DNA of 64,000 nucleotides from CAHJWH01 sp965198905 (GTDB lineage Bacteria > Pseudomonadota > Alphaproteobacteria > Caulobacterales > Caulobacteraceae). Below are positions 42,800-51,448 of this stretch, piece after piece. The translations under genes and the position numbers were made by a program. The stretch's first letter is position 1. Each line of letters starts with the position of its first letter. The notes below the pieces were generated by a model that was given only the letters and a program-made list of their open reading frames with translations, searched no databases and had not been told where the DNA came from. The DNA lies in the NCBI GenBank assembly GCA_965198905.1, contig OZ240678.1, positions 868,001 to 932,000 on the forward strand, written 5' to 3'.

Positions 42800-44443
42800 T
42801 CAGTCGACCGCCAGGCGCGCGTCGTCGAGTACGCGTCGCACGTCAAGCCCGCTGTCGGCCGCCCCGAAGGTGCAGCTGCCGAGGCGGCTGCGCAGCAGGC
42901 CCGCGGCGGTCGCCTCCCGGCCCCACGCCTGCAGGGTGCGCGCCGCCATGACCAGCGCCAGCCGCTCCGCCAGTTCGCGCGCTCGGCGCGCGTCCGAGCG
43001 GTCTCGAAGGCTCTGGCCCAGCGCCTCCAGCGCCTGCGCCGCCACCGGCCCCAGCCCGCGCACCGGGGCGACCTCGGCCAGCAGGCGGTCGGCCGCCTCC
43101 GGCTCGCGCTGGAGCCCGCGCAGGACGTCCAGGGTGATGACGTTGCCCGAGCCTTCCCAGATCGCGTTCAGCGGCGAGGCGCGGAACAGGCGCGGCAGCG
43201 GACCGTCTTCGATATAGCCGGCGCCGCCATGGGCCTCCATCGCCTCGGCCACCACGACCGGACAGCGCTTGGTCACCCAGTACTTGGCGACGGGGGTGAG
43301 GATGCGGGCCAGCGCCGCCTCCCCCGGATCGGCCGGCGCCCGGTCGAAGGCCTGGGCCACCCGAAAGGCCAGGGCCATGGCGCCCTCGACCTCCACCGCC
43401 ATGTCCGCCAGCACCTGCTGCATCAGCGGCTGGTCGATCAGGCGGCGCTGGAAGGCGGTGCGGCCTTCTGCGTGCCGGATGGCCAGCGAGAGGCTCTGGC
43501 GCATCAGACTGGCTGCGCCCACCACGCAGTCGAGCCGGGTGTGATTGACCATTTCCACGATGGTGCGGACGCCGCGACCCTCCGCCCCCACCGGATAGGC
43601 GATGGCGCCGTCATACTCGATCTCGGCCGAGGCGTTGGCCTTATCGCCGAGCTTGTCCTTCAGCTGCTGGATCTCGACGCCGTTGCGCTCGCCGTCCGGC
43701 CGCCATCGCGGAACCAGAAAGCAGCTCAGGCCGCCGTCCGCATAGGCCAGGGTGAGGAAGGCGTCCGACATGGGCGCCGAGCAGAACCACTTGTGGCCGA
43801 CCAGCTCATAGGCGCCCTCGCCTACGGGTGTCGCCCGGGTGGTGTTGGCGCGGACGTCGGAGCCGCCCTGCTTCTCGGTCATGGCCATGCCGAGGGTGGC
43901 CGCCCGCTTGGCCTCGGCCGGCAGGACGCGGGGATCGTAGTCGCCGGCCAGCACGCGCGGGACCCACTCCGCCGCGAGGTCCGGCGCCCGACGCAGCGCC
44001 GGCACGGCGGCGTAGGTCATGGACATGGGGCAGGTGACGCCGCTCTCGGCCTGGGACATCAGGAACAGAAGCGCCGCATGGGCGACATGGCCCCCCTCCG
44101 GATAGGTCCAGGCGCGCGAGGACACGCCCCCCCGCAGGCCCATGGCCATCAGCTCATGATAGGCGGGATGGAACTCCACCTCGTCGATGCGCCGCCCCCA
44201 GCGGTCGAAGGGCTTGAACACCGGAGGATTGCGGTTGGCGGCGACGCCGAGGTCGGCGGCCGCCTCCGACCCTACCTGCCGCCCGAAAGCCGAGAGGTGG
44301 GCGGTGTGCGAGGCGCCGCCCGCCTGCGCCACGAAGCGGCGAAGCAGGCCGTCGGCGTCGAACAGGTTCACATCGCCCAGCGGCGGCGGCTGGTTGAAGA
44401 CCGCGTGCGTGCCGAGCTGACTGCGCGGATGATGGCTGCTCAT
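42800..44443 (-). CDS. aidB: AidB-like acyl-CoA dehydrogenase family protein
   Basis: 547 residues. The N-terminus THAVFNQPPPLGDVNLFDADGLL and FHPAYHELMAMGL, CPMSMTYAAVPALRRAP, GMAMTEKQGGSDVRANTTRA, LVGHKWFCSAPMSDAFL and ARLDC/TRLDCVVGAASLMRQ track E. coli AidB closely. The family binds FAD and double-stranded DNA and protects against alkylating agents; the C-terminal helical domain (GLGPVAAQALEALGQSLRDRSDARRA) corresponds to the DNA-binding part. An Ada-like gene is present elsewhere in this window, but whether it controls this gene is unknown. It is divergent from modA. Confidence 0.9.
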   Translation of the reverse strand: MSSHHPRSQLGTHAVFNQPPPLGDVNLFDADGLLRRFVAQAGGASHTAHLSAFGRQVGSEAAADLGVAANRNPPVFKPFDRWGRRIDEVEFHPAYHELMAMGLRGGVSSRAWTYPEGGHVAHAALLFLMSQAESGVTCPMSMTYAAVPALRRAPDLAAEWVPRVLAGDYDPRVLPAEAKRAATLGMAMTEKQGGSDVRANTTRATPVGEGAYELVGHKWFCSAPMSDAFLTLAYADGGLSCFLVPRWRPDGERNGVEIQQLKDKLGDKANASAEIEYDGAIAYPVGAEGRGVRTIVEMVNHTRLDCVVGAASLMRQSLSLAIRHAEGRTAFQRRLIDQPLMQQVLADMAVEVEGAMALAFRVAQAFDRAPADPGEAALARILTPVAKYWVTKRCPVVVAEAMEAHGGAGYIEDGPLPRLFRASPLNAIWEGSGNVITLDVLRGLQREPEAADRLLAEVAPVRGLGPVAAQALEALGQSLRDRSDARRARELAERLALVMAARTLQAWGREATAAGLLRSRLGSCTFGAADSGLDVRRVLDDARLAVD

Positions 44444-44503
44444 GCTTCAGGCTCCACTCGGCCAGCACTATCGGGCTTTTCGCCGCGCGCGTCAGCGTCG
44501 CCG

Positions 44504-44541
44504 CCGGACAGCTGCCGGACAGCTGCCGGACAGCTGCCGGA
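44504..44541. repeat. Three-copy 11-bp tandem repeat upstream of modA
   Basis: CCGGACAGCTG occurs three times in a row (44504, 44515, 44526) followed by CCGGA. Each unit holds the palindrome CAGCTG, spaced one helical turn apart. It lies in the 243-bp divergent aidB-modA region, 146 bases before the modA start. Direct repeats at helical spacing can be regulator sites, but this could equally be a variable-number repeat. Confidence 0.85.
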
Positions 44542-44686
44542 TGGGCGCGTCATGGCGGCGGGGTTTACGATGCGCGAGGTGTGCAGCTATGCTCCATGGC
44601 GTCCAAGCGCGGACGCGCCTCGGGGTCGACCGCTTCACCGCCGGGCCACGCGCGACGGCCGCCGACGTCCTGAGGAGCCTGCAGGT

Positions 44687-45436
44687 ATGCTGAAAAGGAT
44701 CATCGGGGCTGCGGCCGCCGTGTTCCTGCTCGCCGCCGGGCCGCTGCGCGCGGCCGAGGTCCCGGTGGCGGTGGCCGCCAACTTCACCGCGCCCGCCAAG
44801 GAGATCGCCGCCGCGTTCACCCGCGCCACCGGCGACGCCGCGGTGCTGAGCTTCGGCGCCTCGGGCCAGTTCTACGCCCAGATCACCCACGGCGCGCCCT
44901 ACCAGGTGTTCCTGTCCGCCGATGTCGAGCGGCCCTTTAAGGCGGAACAGGCCGGGGTCGGCGTGGCCGGCACCCGCTTCGTCTACGCCACAGGCCGGCT
45001 GGTGCTGTTCAGCCGCACGCCTGGACTGGTGGACGAAGGCGGCGCGGTGCTGCGCCAGCCCACGCGCTTCGCCAAGCTCGCCATCGCCGATCCCGCCACC
45101 GCCCCCTACGGCGCCGCCGCCGTACAGACCCTGACTGACCTTGGGCTCTACGGTCCGTTGAGGGCCAAGATCGTCCAGGGCGCCTCGATCAACCAGGCCT
45201 GGGAGTTCACCCGCACCGGCGCCGCGGAGCTGGGCTTCGTGGCGCTGAGCGAGGTGATCGACGTAGCCGGCGGCTCGCGCTGGATCGTGCCGGAGCGGCT
45301 GCACGCGCCGATCGAGCAGGGCGCCATCCTGCTGTTGGCCGGGGACAGAAACCCCGCCGCCCGGCGGTTCCTGGCCTTCCTGCGCGGGCCTGAGGCCAAG
45401 GCGATCATCCTGCGCTACGGCTATCAGGTTCCCTAG
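44687..45436 (+). CDS. modA: Molybdate ABC transporter, periplasmic binding protein
   Basis: 249 residues with a signal peptide (residues 1-23, IIGAAAAVFLLAAGPLRA). The mature ModA fold has AEVPVAVAANFTAPAKEIAAAF, LSFGASGQFYAQITHGAPYQVFLSAD and YATGRLVLFS, then IADPATAPYGAAAVQTL, with the oxyanion-binding Ser/Thr/Tyr set typical of molybdate or tungstate binders. The reading frame runs upstream through the antisense of aidB, but ATG 44687 is the start that yields the signal peptide. First gene of modABC; modB begins 6 bases later. Confidence 0.93.
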   Translation: MLKRIIGAAAAVFLLAAGPLRAAEVPVAVAANFTAPAKEIAAAFTRATGDAAVLSFGASGQFYAQITHGAPYQVFLSADVERPFKAEQAGVGVAGTRFVYATGRLVLFSRTPGLVDEGGAVLRQPTRFAKLAIADPATAPYGAAAVQTLTDLGLYGPLRAKIVQGASINQAWEFTRTGAAELGFVALSEVIDVAGGSRWIVPERLHAPIEQGAILLLAGDRNPAARRFLAFLRGPEAKAIILRYGYQVP

Positions 45437-45442
45437 CCCCAC

Positions 45443-46108
45443 GTGTTCGAGGTCATCCGCCTCACCCTGAGCCTGGCTTCGGTCACCACCCTGCTGCTGC
45501 TGGTGATCGCCACGCCGCTGGCCTGGTGGCTGGCGCGGAGCCGGTCGTGGTGGAAGGAGGTCGTGGCCGCGGTCACCAGCCTGCCCCTGGTGCTGCCGCC
45601 GACGGTGCTGGGTTTCTATCTCCTCATCGCACTCGGCCCCGACAGCCCGCTGATGGCGCCGCTGCACGTCTTCGGGGTGCGCACCCTCGCCTTCACCTTC
45701 ACCGGGCTGGTGATCGGGTCGGTGTTCTATTCGATGCCGTTCGCGGTGCAACCGCTTCGCACTGCCTTCGAGGCTGTGGGGCGCGAGCCCATGGAGGCGG
45801 CGGCGACCCTTCACGCCTCTCCGCTGGACGCCTTCTTCACCGTCGCGGTTCCCCTGGCCCGCCGGGGCTTCCTTTCAGCCGCGGTGCTGGTCTTCGCCCA
45901 CACCATCGGCGAGTTCGGGGTGGTGCTGATGATCGGGGGCGGCGTGCCGGGGCGCACGGAGGTAATCTCGATCCGCATCTACCAGCTGGTGGAGGCGCTG
46001 CAGTACGGCCAGGCCCATGCGCTGGCGGCGGGGCTGGCGGCCTTCGCCTTCCTCGCCCTGCTGCTGCTGTTCCTGATCGAGCGGCGCTTCTCCCGGCCCG
46101 GCGCATGA
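45443..46108 (+). CDS. modB: Molybdate ABC transporter, permease
   Basis: 221 residues, GTG start, five to six membrane segments. The EAA loop that contacts ModC is EAAATLHASPLDAFFTVAVPLARRG, and GEFGVVLMIGGGVPGRTEVISIRIYQ is a strong ModB signature. The stop overlaps the modC start (ATGA). Confidence 0.93.
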   Translation: MFEVIRLTLSLASVTTLLLLVIATPLAWWLARSRSWWKEVVAAVTSLPLVLPPTVLGFYLLIALGPDSPLMAPLHVFGVRTLAFTFTGLVIGSVFYSMPFAVQPLRTAFEAVGREPMEAAATLHASPLDAFFTVAVPLARRGFLSAAVLVFAHTIGEFGVVLMIGGGVPGRTEVISIRIYQLVEALQYGQAHALAAGLAAFAFLALLLLFLIERRFSRPGA

Positions 46109-46848
46109 GCATCTCCCGATCCGCGCAAGTCCGTCTGCGCGGTCTGGCGGGCGGGCTGAGGCTGGAGGCGGCGTTCGAGCTGCCAGTGGGGGTCACCGTG
46201 CTGAGCGGTCCGTCCGGCGCCGGCAAGTCCACCCTGTTGCGCGCGGTGGCGGGGTTGGAGCGCTTCGACGGCCTGGTCCGCGTGGGCGAGGAGGTCTGGC
46301 AGGACGCCGATCGTTTCCTGCCGCCCCATCGCCGATCGGTCGGCTACGTCTTCCAGCACGCCGTCCTGCTGCCTCACCTCTCGGTGCGGCGGAACCTGGA
46401 CTACGGCCGGCGCAGGGCTGGGGTGGCGGCGCCGGACCTGGAGCGGACGGCGGCGATGTTGGGACTGACGCCCCTGCTGGACCGCGCCACCTCGCGCCTG
46501 TCCGGTGGAGAGCGCCAGCGGGTGGCCATCGCCCGCGCCCTGCTGACGCGACCGCGCCTGCTGCTGATGGACGAGCCATTGTCGGGGCTGGACGCCCAGG
46601 CCAAGGCCGACCTCTTAGTCGAGCTGAAAAAGGTGTTCACCGTACTCGCCGTTCCGGTGCTCTATGTCAGCCACGACGTCCACGAGATGGCAGGCTTCGC
46701 AGCCTTGACCCTGTCGCTGGACGACGGGCGTATTTCGCCCGCTCCGCCCCGATCACCGGTATCGCTGGTCGGTCGATCGCAGGGCGATATCGAGGCCCTA
46801 GCGCTCGCGGCGATCCGAGCCGGTTTGCCGACCGTGGGCGCCGATTAA
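46105..46848 (+). CDS. modC: Molybdate ABC transporter, ATPase lacking the C-terminal MOP domain
   Basis: 247 residues. Walker A is GPSGAGKSTLL, the Q-loop is VFQHAVLLPHL, the signature is LSGGERQRVAIARAL, Walker B is LLLMDEPLSGLD and the switch His is in VSHDVHEM. It energises ModAB. Full-length ModC usually has about 350 residues with a molybdate-binding TOBE/MOP domain; here only a short tail follows the ATPase, so trans-inhibition by bound molybdate is not expected. The start is fixed by the ATGA overlap with modB. Confidence 0.92.
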   Translation: MSISRSAQVRLRGLAGGLRLEAAFELPVGVTVLSGPSGAGKSTLLRAVAGLERFDGLVRVGEEVWQDADRFLPPHRRSVGYVFQHAVLLPHLSVRRNLDYGRRRAGVAAPDLERTAAMLGLTPLLDRATSRLSGGERQRVAIARALLTRPRLLLMDEPLSGLDAQAKADLLVELKKVFTVLAVPVLYVSHDVHEMAGFAALTLSLDDGRISPAPPRSPVSLVGRSQGDIEALALAAIRAGLPTVGAD

Positions 46849-46881
46849 AAAAACGGGTCTCGGCCTTGTCAGACAAAATAA

Positions 46882-46910
46882 AGCCCTCCGCGACAAGGTC
46901 GCGGAGGGCT
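46882..46910. terminator. Bidirectional hairpin terminator
   Basis: AGCCCTCCGCGAC (46882-46894) pairs perfectly with 46898-46910 around a 3-base loop. Read from the minus strand the stem is followed by TTTATTTT, so it should end the Gly/Tyr-rich gene; read from the plus strand a weaker GTTCTT follows, ending modABC. Confidence 0.85.
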
Positions 46911-46948
46911 GTTCTTCAAGGCTTTAGTTGAGCGCCGGAGGACAGATC

Positions 46949-47413
46949 CTACCAGCCGCCATACCCGTAGTCGCCGTAACCACCATAGCCGCCATAGCCG
47001 TAGGGAGACGCATAGCCGTATGCGTAGCCTGGATATCCGTAGCCATAGCCATAGACGCCGTCCGCCAAGGCCGCCCCAACGGCGAAACCAGCCAGGCCAT
47101 AGCCCAGGCCATAACCGTAACCGCCATAGCCATAACCGCGACCATAGCCATAACCGCGTCCGTAGCCGCCACGATACCCACCGTAGCCGCCCCGGTAGCC
47201 GCCATACCCGCCACCGTAGTGACCGCCATAGCCGCCGCCATGATATCCGCCGTAGCCGCCACCGCCGTGGAAACCACCACCGCCATGAAAGCCGCCGCCT
47301 CCGCCGTGGAAACCTCCGCCGCCGCCGTGGCCTGCGGACGCCGTTCCCACAACGCCAAACGTCGCCGCAAGAGCCAGAGCCGCCGCCGCGCCTGCTGTCA
47401 CTGCCTTCCGCAT
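46949..47413 (-). CDS. Secreted glycine/tyrosine-rich repeat protein
   Basis: 154 residues: a signal peptide (MRKAVTAGAAAALALAATFG, cleavage after ASA) followed by His/Gly-rich repeats of the GGGGFHGG type, then Tyr-Gly and Arg-Gly-Gly-Tyr repeats. A short hydrophobic segment (LAGFAVGAALADGVYG) interrupts them, and the C-terminus is again GYG-rich. A GGAGG site lies 7 bases before ATG 47413. Such proteins can be glycine-zipper-like or structural envelope proteins; no enzymatic motif is visible. The repeats are simple enough to expand and contract. Confidence 0.75.
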   Translation of the reverse strand: MRKAVTAGAAAALALAATFGVVGTASAGHGGGGGFHGGGGGFHGGGGFHGGGGYGGYHGGGYGGHYGGGYGGYRGGYGGYRGGYGRGYGYGRGYGYGGYGYGLGYGLAGFAVGAALADGVYGYGYGYPGYAYGYASPYGYGGYGGYGDYGYGGW

Positions 47414-47570
47414 CTCAAACCTCCGGACAAAACTGTCCTCCTTGCGCTTCCAAACGCACCACTTCGCCATCGGCTCCCGCCAGGCTGCGATCACCTCGAC
47501 GGGAAGGTTCGCGCGGTCTCGCCCCTACGACGCCCCCGCGCTATGAAGGATACATAGCGTTGGGGACTTC
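47414..47570. promoter_or_regulatory. Divergent promoter region
   Basis: 157 bases between the Gly/Tyr-rich gene and the MaoC gene. No consensus promoter was assigned; both starts are preceded by short purine-rich sites. Confidence 0.35.
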
Positions 47571-48017
47571 ATGGCCGATCAGGCGGCGTCAGGCATGGTG
47601 TTGGAAGCGATGGCCGTAGGCCAGGCCGCGGAGCAGGTGCGCTCGGTCACCGCCGCCGACCTCGCCGACTTCGCCGACGTCTCCGGCGACCGCAACCCTC
47701 TACACATGGACGAGGCCTATGCGGAGAGCTCGCCCTTCCGGGGGCGAGTGGCGCACGGCATGCTGCTCGGCGCCTGGATATCCGCCCTGCTCGGGGAGCG
47801 ACTGCCCGGCCCCGGCGCCATCTACGTCTCCCAGAGCCTGTCGTTCAAACGCCCGGTCCGGATCGGCGACGAGGTGCTCACGCGGGTGGAGATTTCGGAG
47901 GTGGACTTGAAGGCCGGCCACGTCCGCCTAAACACCCGCTGCTCTGTCCGGGGCAAGGCGGTGCTCGAGGGCGAGGCGATCCTGCGCGCCCCCCGCGGCG
48001 AACCCCGCACCCGCTGA
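47571..48017 (+). CDS. MaoC-like (R)-specific enoyl-CoA hydratase
   Basis: 148-residue hot-dog-fold protein. The catalytic Asp/His motif is DFADVSGDRNPLHMDEAYA and the following conserved segment is FRGRVAHGMLLGAWISALLG, as in PhaJ and R-hydratases. FKRPVRIGDEVLTRVEI fits the fold. It hydrates trans-2-enoyl-CoA to (R)-3-hydroxyacyl-CoA for polyhydroxyalkanoate or fatty-acid metabolism; the exact chain length is unknown. It is 17 bases upstream of ribF. Confidence 0.88.
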   Translation: MADQAASGMVLEAMAVGQAAEQVRSVTAADLADFADVSGDRNPLHMDEAYAESSPFRGRVAHGMLLGAWISALLGERLPGPGAIYVSQSLSFKRPVRIGDEVLTRVEISEVDLKAGHVRLNTRCSVRGKAVLEGEAILRAPRGEPRTR

Positions 48018-48034
48018 CCCAGGACAAAAAAGGC

Positions 48035-48979
48035 GTGCCACTGCATATCATCGACGGCTGGAAGGGCCTCGGCCCCGAGCAACGCGGCGGCGGCATCGCC
48101 CTCGGCAATTTCGACGGGGTCCACCGCGGCCATCGCCAGGTCATCGCCGACGCCGCCCGGGCCGCAGCCCGGCTCAAGGTCCCCCTGGCGGTGGTCAGCT
48201 TCGAGCCGCATCCGCGTCGCTGGTTCCAACCGGACGCCGAACCGTTCCGCCTGCTGACGCCGGACCAATTGGGGCGGGTGCTGGCGGACCTGGGCGTCGA
48301 CCGGCTGCACATGCTGCCCTTCGACGCCGAGCTCGCCTCGCTCAGCGACGAGGCTTTCGCACGCGAGGTGCTGGCGCGGGGACTGGGCGCCCAGCACGTG
48401 GCGGCGGGCTTCGACATCAGCTTCGGCAAGGGGCGCACGGGCGATCCGCAGAGCCTGCGCCAATATGGCGAACGGTTCGGCTTCGGGGTCTCCATCGCCG
48501 AGCCGGTGTCCGATCCATCGGGTGAGAAGTGCTCCTCCAGCGCGGTGCGCCAGGCCCTGAGGCAGGGCGACCCCCACGGCGCGGCGCGGCTGCTCGGTCG
48601 CCCGTTCGCCATCGAGGGCGTGGTGGTGCACGGCGATCAGCTCGGCCGCACCATAGGCTTTCCCACCGCCAACATTTCGCTGGAGGACTATGTCCGTCCC
48701 GCCTTCGGCATCTACGCCGCGCGCACCCGCCTGGCCGACGGGCGGGAAGTGGCCAGCGTCGGCTATATCGGCCGCCGTCCCACCGTGGTGGACGGGGTAG
48801 ACGAGCGGCTGGAGGTCCACCTGTTCGACTTCGACGAGGACCTCTACGGCCAGACGCTGGAGGTGGAGTTGACCGATCTGGTCCGCGGCGACCGCAAGTT
48901 CGACAGCCTGGACGCCATGGTCGCCCAGATGCAGCTAGACGCGTCCAAGGCCCGGGAGCTGCTGATCCCGGACTTCTGA
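48035..48979 (+). CDS. ribF: Bifunctional riboflavin kinase / FAD synthetase
   Basis: 314 residues, GTG start. The N-terminal adenylyltransferase domain has GNFDGVHRGHRQVI (HxGH) and FEPHPRRWF, plus FSFGKGRTGD-like FDISFGKGRTG. The C-terminal kinase domain has GRTIGFPTANI and DGREVASVGYIGRRPTVVDG and ends in VHLFDFDEDLYGQTLEVEL. It makes FMN and FAD from riboflavin. Confidence 0.95.
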   Translation: MPLHIIDGWKGLGPEQRGGGIALGNFDGVHRGHRQVIADAARAAARLKVPLAVVSFEPHPRRWFQPDAEPFRLLTPDQLGRVLADLGVDRLHMLPFDAELASLSDEAFAREVLARGLGAQHVAAGFDISFGKGRTGDPQSLRQYGERFGFGVSIAEPVSDPSGEKCSSSAVRQALRQGDPHGAARLLGRPFAIEGVVVHGDQLGRTIGFPTANISLEDYVRPAFGIYAARTRLADGREVASVGYIGRRPTVVDGVDERLEVHLFDFDEDLYGQTLEVELTDLVRGDRKFDSLDAMVAQMQLDASKARELLIPDF

Positions 48980-49099
48980 GCAAGCCCATTCTGAGCCGGC
49001 TTCTACTGAGCTGGCCCCTTCTGAGCGAGCGCCGTCCGGTGCAGGACCCCGCGGCGCCCAGGCGTTGACCTGATCTCCGGCTCCTCCTATCGCCCGCCC

Positions 49100-50770
49100 A
49101 TGCTGACCGGCCTTGTCCCCCTCGCCCACGACGCGCGCAGCTGGCCATTCGAGCAGGCGCGCCTGCTGCTGGCCCGGGTGCTGCGGCTGCGCCTGGAGGG
49201 CGACGCCCAGCATGAAGCGGCGCGGCTGATCGCCGAGGCGAGGATAGCCGAGGCGATCGACCGCTTCCCTGCCCTGGTCGCCACGCCCGTGCGGCTGGAG
49301 ACCGGCTACGGGCCTTCGGGCCTGCCGCACCTCGGCACCTTCCAGGAGGTGCTCCGCACCACCATGGTGCGCAACGCCTTCCGCGCCCTGACCGACGACG
49401 CCGTGCCGAGCGAGCTGATCTGCTTCAGCGACGACATGGACGGCCTGCGCAAGGCGCCGCCGAACCTGCCGCACCAGGACTGGCTGGCCGAAGACATGGG
49501 CAAACCGCTTACCGCCGTGCGCGACCCCTTCGGCGAGCACGACAGCTTCGGCGCCCACAACAACGCCCGGCTGCGCGGCTTCCTGGACGCGTTCGGCTTC
49601 GACTATCGCTTCCAGTCCTCCACCGAAGCCTATCGGTCGGGCCTGTTCGACGCGACGCTGCGGCTGGCCCTTGCGCGGTTCGACGCCATCCAGGCGGTGA
49701 TGCTGCCGACGCTCGGCCCGGACCGGCGCGCCACCTACTCGCCCTTCCTGCCCATCAGCCCCAAGACCGGGCGGGTGCTCCAGGTCCCGACCCTGGAGCG
49801 GGACGTGGCCCGCGGCGCCATCGTGTTCGAGGACGAGGACGGCGAGCGGACCGAGGTCCCGGTCACCGGCGGCGCGGTGAAGCTGCAGTGGAAGCCGGAC
49901 TGGGCCATGCGCTGGGCGGCGCTGGCGATCGACTACGAGATGAGCGGCAAGGACTTGATCGAATCGGTCAAGGTGTCCAACCGCATCTGCAAGGCCCTGG
50001 ACGGGACCCCGCCGGAAGGCTTCACCTACGAACTCTTTTTGGACGCCGAGGGCGCCAAGATCTCCAAGTCCAAGGGCAATGGCCTGGGGATGGAGGACTG
50101 GCTGCGCTACGGCCCGCGCGAGAGCCTGGCCTACTATCTGTTCCCATCGCCGAAGTCCGCCAAGCGGCTTCACTTCGACGTCGTGCCGAAGGCGGTCGAC
50201 GACTACCTCCAGCACCTGGACGGCTATGGCGGGCAGGAACCGGCGAAGGCGATCGACAACCCGGTGTGGCATGTCCACGGGGGCGCGCCGCCCGCCGGCG
50301 GCTCGCCGGTGAGCTTCGGCCTGCTGCTGAACCTGGTCTCCGCGTCCGGCGCCTCGGAGAAGTCCATCCTGTGGGGCTTCATCGACCGCTACAGCCCGGG
50401 CGCCTCGCCGCAGACCCACCCGCTGCTCGACCGCATGGTCGACGGCGCGCTCAACTATTACGAAGACGTGGTGCGCCCGGCCAAGCGTTTCCGGGCCCCC
50501 GACGCGCGCGAGCGGGCGGCGCTGGAGGACCTCAGCGCCCGCCTGCGCGCCCTGCCGCCCGGCGCCGAGGGCGAGACCATCCAGTTCGAGGTCTATGAGG
50601 CGGGCAAGGCCGCGGGCTTCGAGCCGTTGCGCAGCTGGTTCGGCGCGCTCTACGAAGTCCTGCTGGGCCAGCCGCAAGGCCCCCGCTTCGGCTCCTTCGC
50701 CGCCATCTTCGGACTGGAGCGCACCCTGGCGCTGATCGAGGACGCCCTGGCGGGTCGGCTGGCGGTTTAA
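49100..50770 (+). CDS. lysS: Class I lysyl-tRNA synthetase
   Basis: 556 residues of the archaeal-type class I enzyme, which alphaproteobacteria use instead of the class II LysS. The HIGH-equivalent is GYGPSGLPHLGTFQEV, the KMSKS-equivalent is KISKSKGNG, and KLQWKPDWAMRWAALAIDYEMSGKDL is characteristic. The C-terminal helical domain ends at LALIEDALAGRLAV. It charges tRNA-Lys. It converges with the DUF488 gene with repeat copy B between them. Confidence 0.95.
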   Translation: MLTGLVPLAHDARSWPFEQARLLLARVLRLRLEGDAQHEAARLIAEARIAEAIDRFPALVATPVRLETGYGPSGLPHLGTFQEVLRTTMVRNAFRALTDDAVPSELICFSDDMDGLRKAPPNLPHQDWLAEDMGKPLTAVRDPFGEHDSFGAHNNARLRGFLDAFGFDYRFQSSTEAYRSGLFDATLRLALARFDAIQAVMLPTLGPDRRATYSPFLPISPKTGRVLQVPTLERDVARGAIVFEDEDGERTEVPVTGGAVKLQWKPDWAMRWAALAIDYEMSGKDLIESVKVSNRICKALDGTPPEGFTYELFLDAEGAKISKSKGNGLGMEDWLRYGPRESLAYYLFPSPKSAKRLHFDVVPKAVDDYLQHLDGYGGQEPAKAIDNPVWHVHGGAPPAGGSPVSFGLLLNLVSASGASEKSILWGFIDRYSPGASPQTHPLLDRMVDGALNYYEDVVRPAKRFRAPDARERAALEDLSARLRALPPGAEGETIQFEVYEAGKAAGFEPLRSWFGALYEVLLGQPQGPRFGSFAAIFGLERTLALIEDALAGRLAV

Positions 50771-50781
50771 GTCCAGAAGCG

Positions 50782-50925
50782 GCCACTGACCCATTGATAC
50801 CTGAGATGCTCCCCTTGTGGGGGAGCTGTCGGCGAAGCCGACTGAGGGGGCTCCAGTCCGGAACAGACGGCGCGGCCCCCTTCACCAAGCTGCGCTTGTT
50901 CCCCTCCCCCAAAAGGGGAGGATCA
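50782..50925. repeat. Dispersed intergenic repeat, copy B
   Basis: Contains GATGCTCCCC, TGTGGGGGAGCTGTCGGCG, AAGCCGACTGAGGGGGCTC, a variable spacer, CGCGGCCCCC, TTCACCAAGCTGCGCTTG and a C-run ending in AAAAGGGGAGGATC. The leading CCACTGACC is also shared with copy A. It lies between convergent lysS and the DUF488 gene. Confidence 0.8.
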
Positions 50926-50998
50926 AGTCTCCAGCGGCCAGCAGCGGTCTGATGAGTTTGCGCGTACCGCTGGCATTCGCCGATCCGGTGATCCCGCC

Positions 50999-51448
50999 TT
51001 AAGGCCGCAGCGGCGCCAGGTGCGCCACCTCCGCGCCGCTACTCTGCGCCAGGCGGTCGGCCAGGACCTGACGATGGCAGCAGTCCGGGTCGGCCTCGTA
51101 GCAGAGCAGGCATATGGCGCGGGCCCTGGACAGCTCCAGCACGCGCTCGAAGGCGAGGATGGCCGCCGGCTCGGTCAGCTGGCCGGCGTAGATTTCGCGC
51201 ATCTGCTCGCACCGGCCTGCCCGGGCGGCCTCGCGTCCGGCCTTGGGCGTGCCGAGATCGCGCAGATGCAGGTAGTCGATCCCCGCCTCCCCAAGGCTCG
51301 ACGCCAGCAGCGTCTTGGAAAAATCCGGCCGGCGCGAGGCGGCGATGGCGCGCACATCGATCAGCAGCTCCACGCCCGCAGCCTGCAAACCCGCGATGAC
51401 GTCGGCCAGGGCCGCCTTTTCGTAGCCGATGGTGGCGATGGGCGTCAC
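50999..51448 (-). CDS. DUF488 family protein
   Basis: 149 residues from GTG 51448. The fold signature is TPIATIGYEKAALADVIAGLQAAGVELLIDVRA and RRPDFSKTLLASSLGEAGIDYLHLRDLGTPKAGRE, ending with ICLLCYEADPDCCHRQVLADRL (Cys and His/Arg cluster). The family is cytoplasmic and of unknown activity. The longer frame to 51535 lies inside the previous gene; GTG 51448 overlaps its stop as GTGA, so the two proteins are translationally coupled. Confidence 0.85.
   Translation of the reverse strand: MTPIATIGYEKAALADVIAGLQAAGVELLIDVRAIAASRRPDFSKTLLASSLGEAGIDYLHLRDLGTPKAGREAARAGRCEQMREIYAGQLTEPAAILAFERVLELSRARAICLLCYEADPDCCHRQVLADRLAQSSGAEVAHLAPLRP

Noticed and set aside
42587..45436. 949-residue plus-strand frame ending in ModA
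   Set aside because: The first ~700 codons are antisense to aidB and the tandem repeat; only the part from ATG 44687, with a signal peptide, is ModA.
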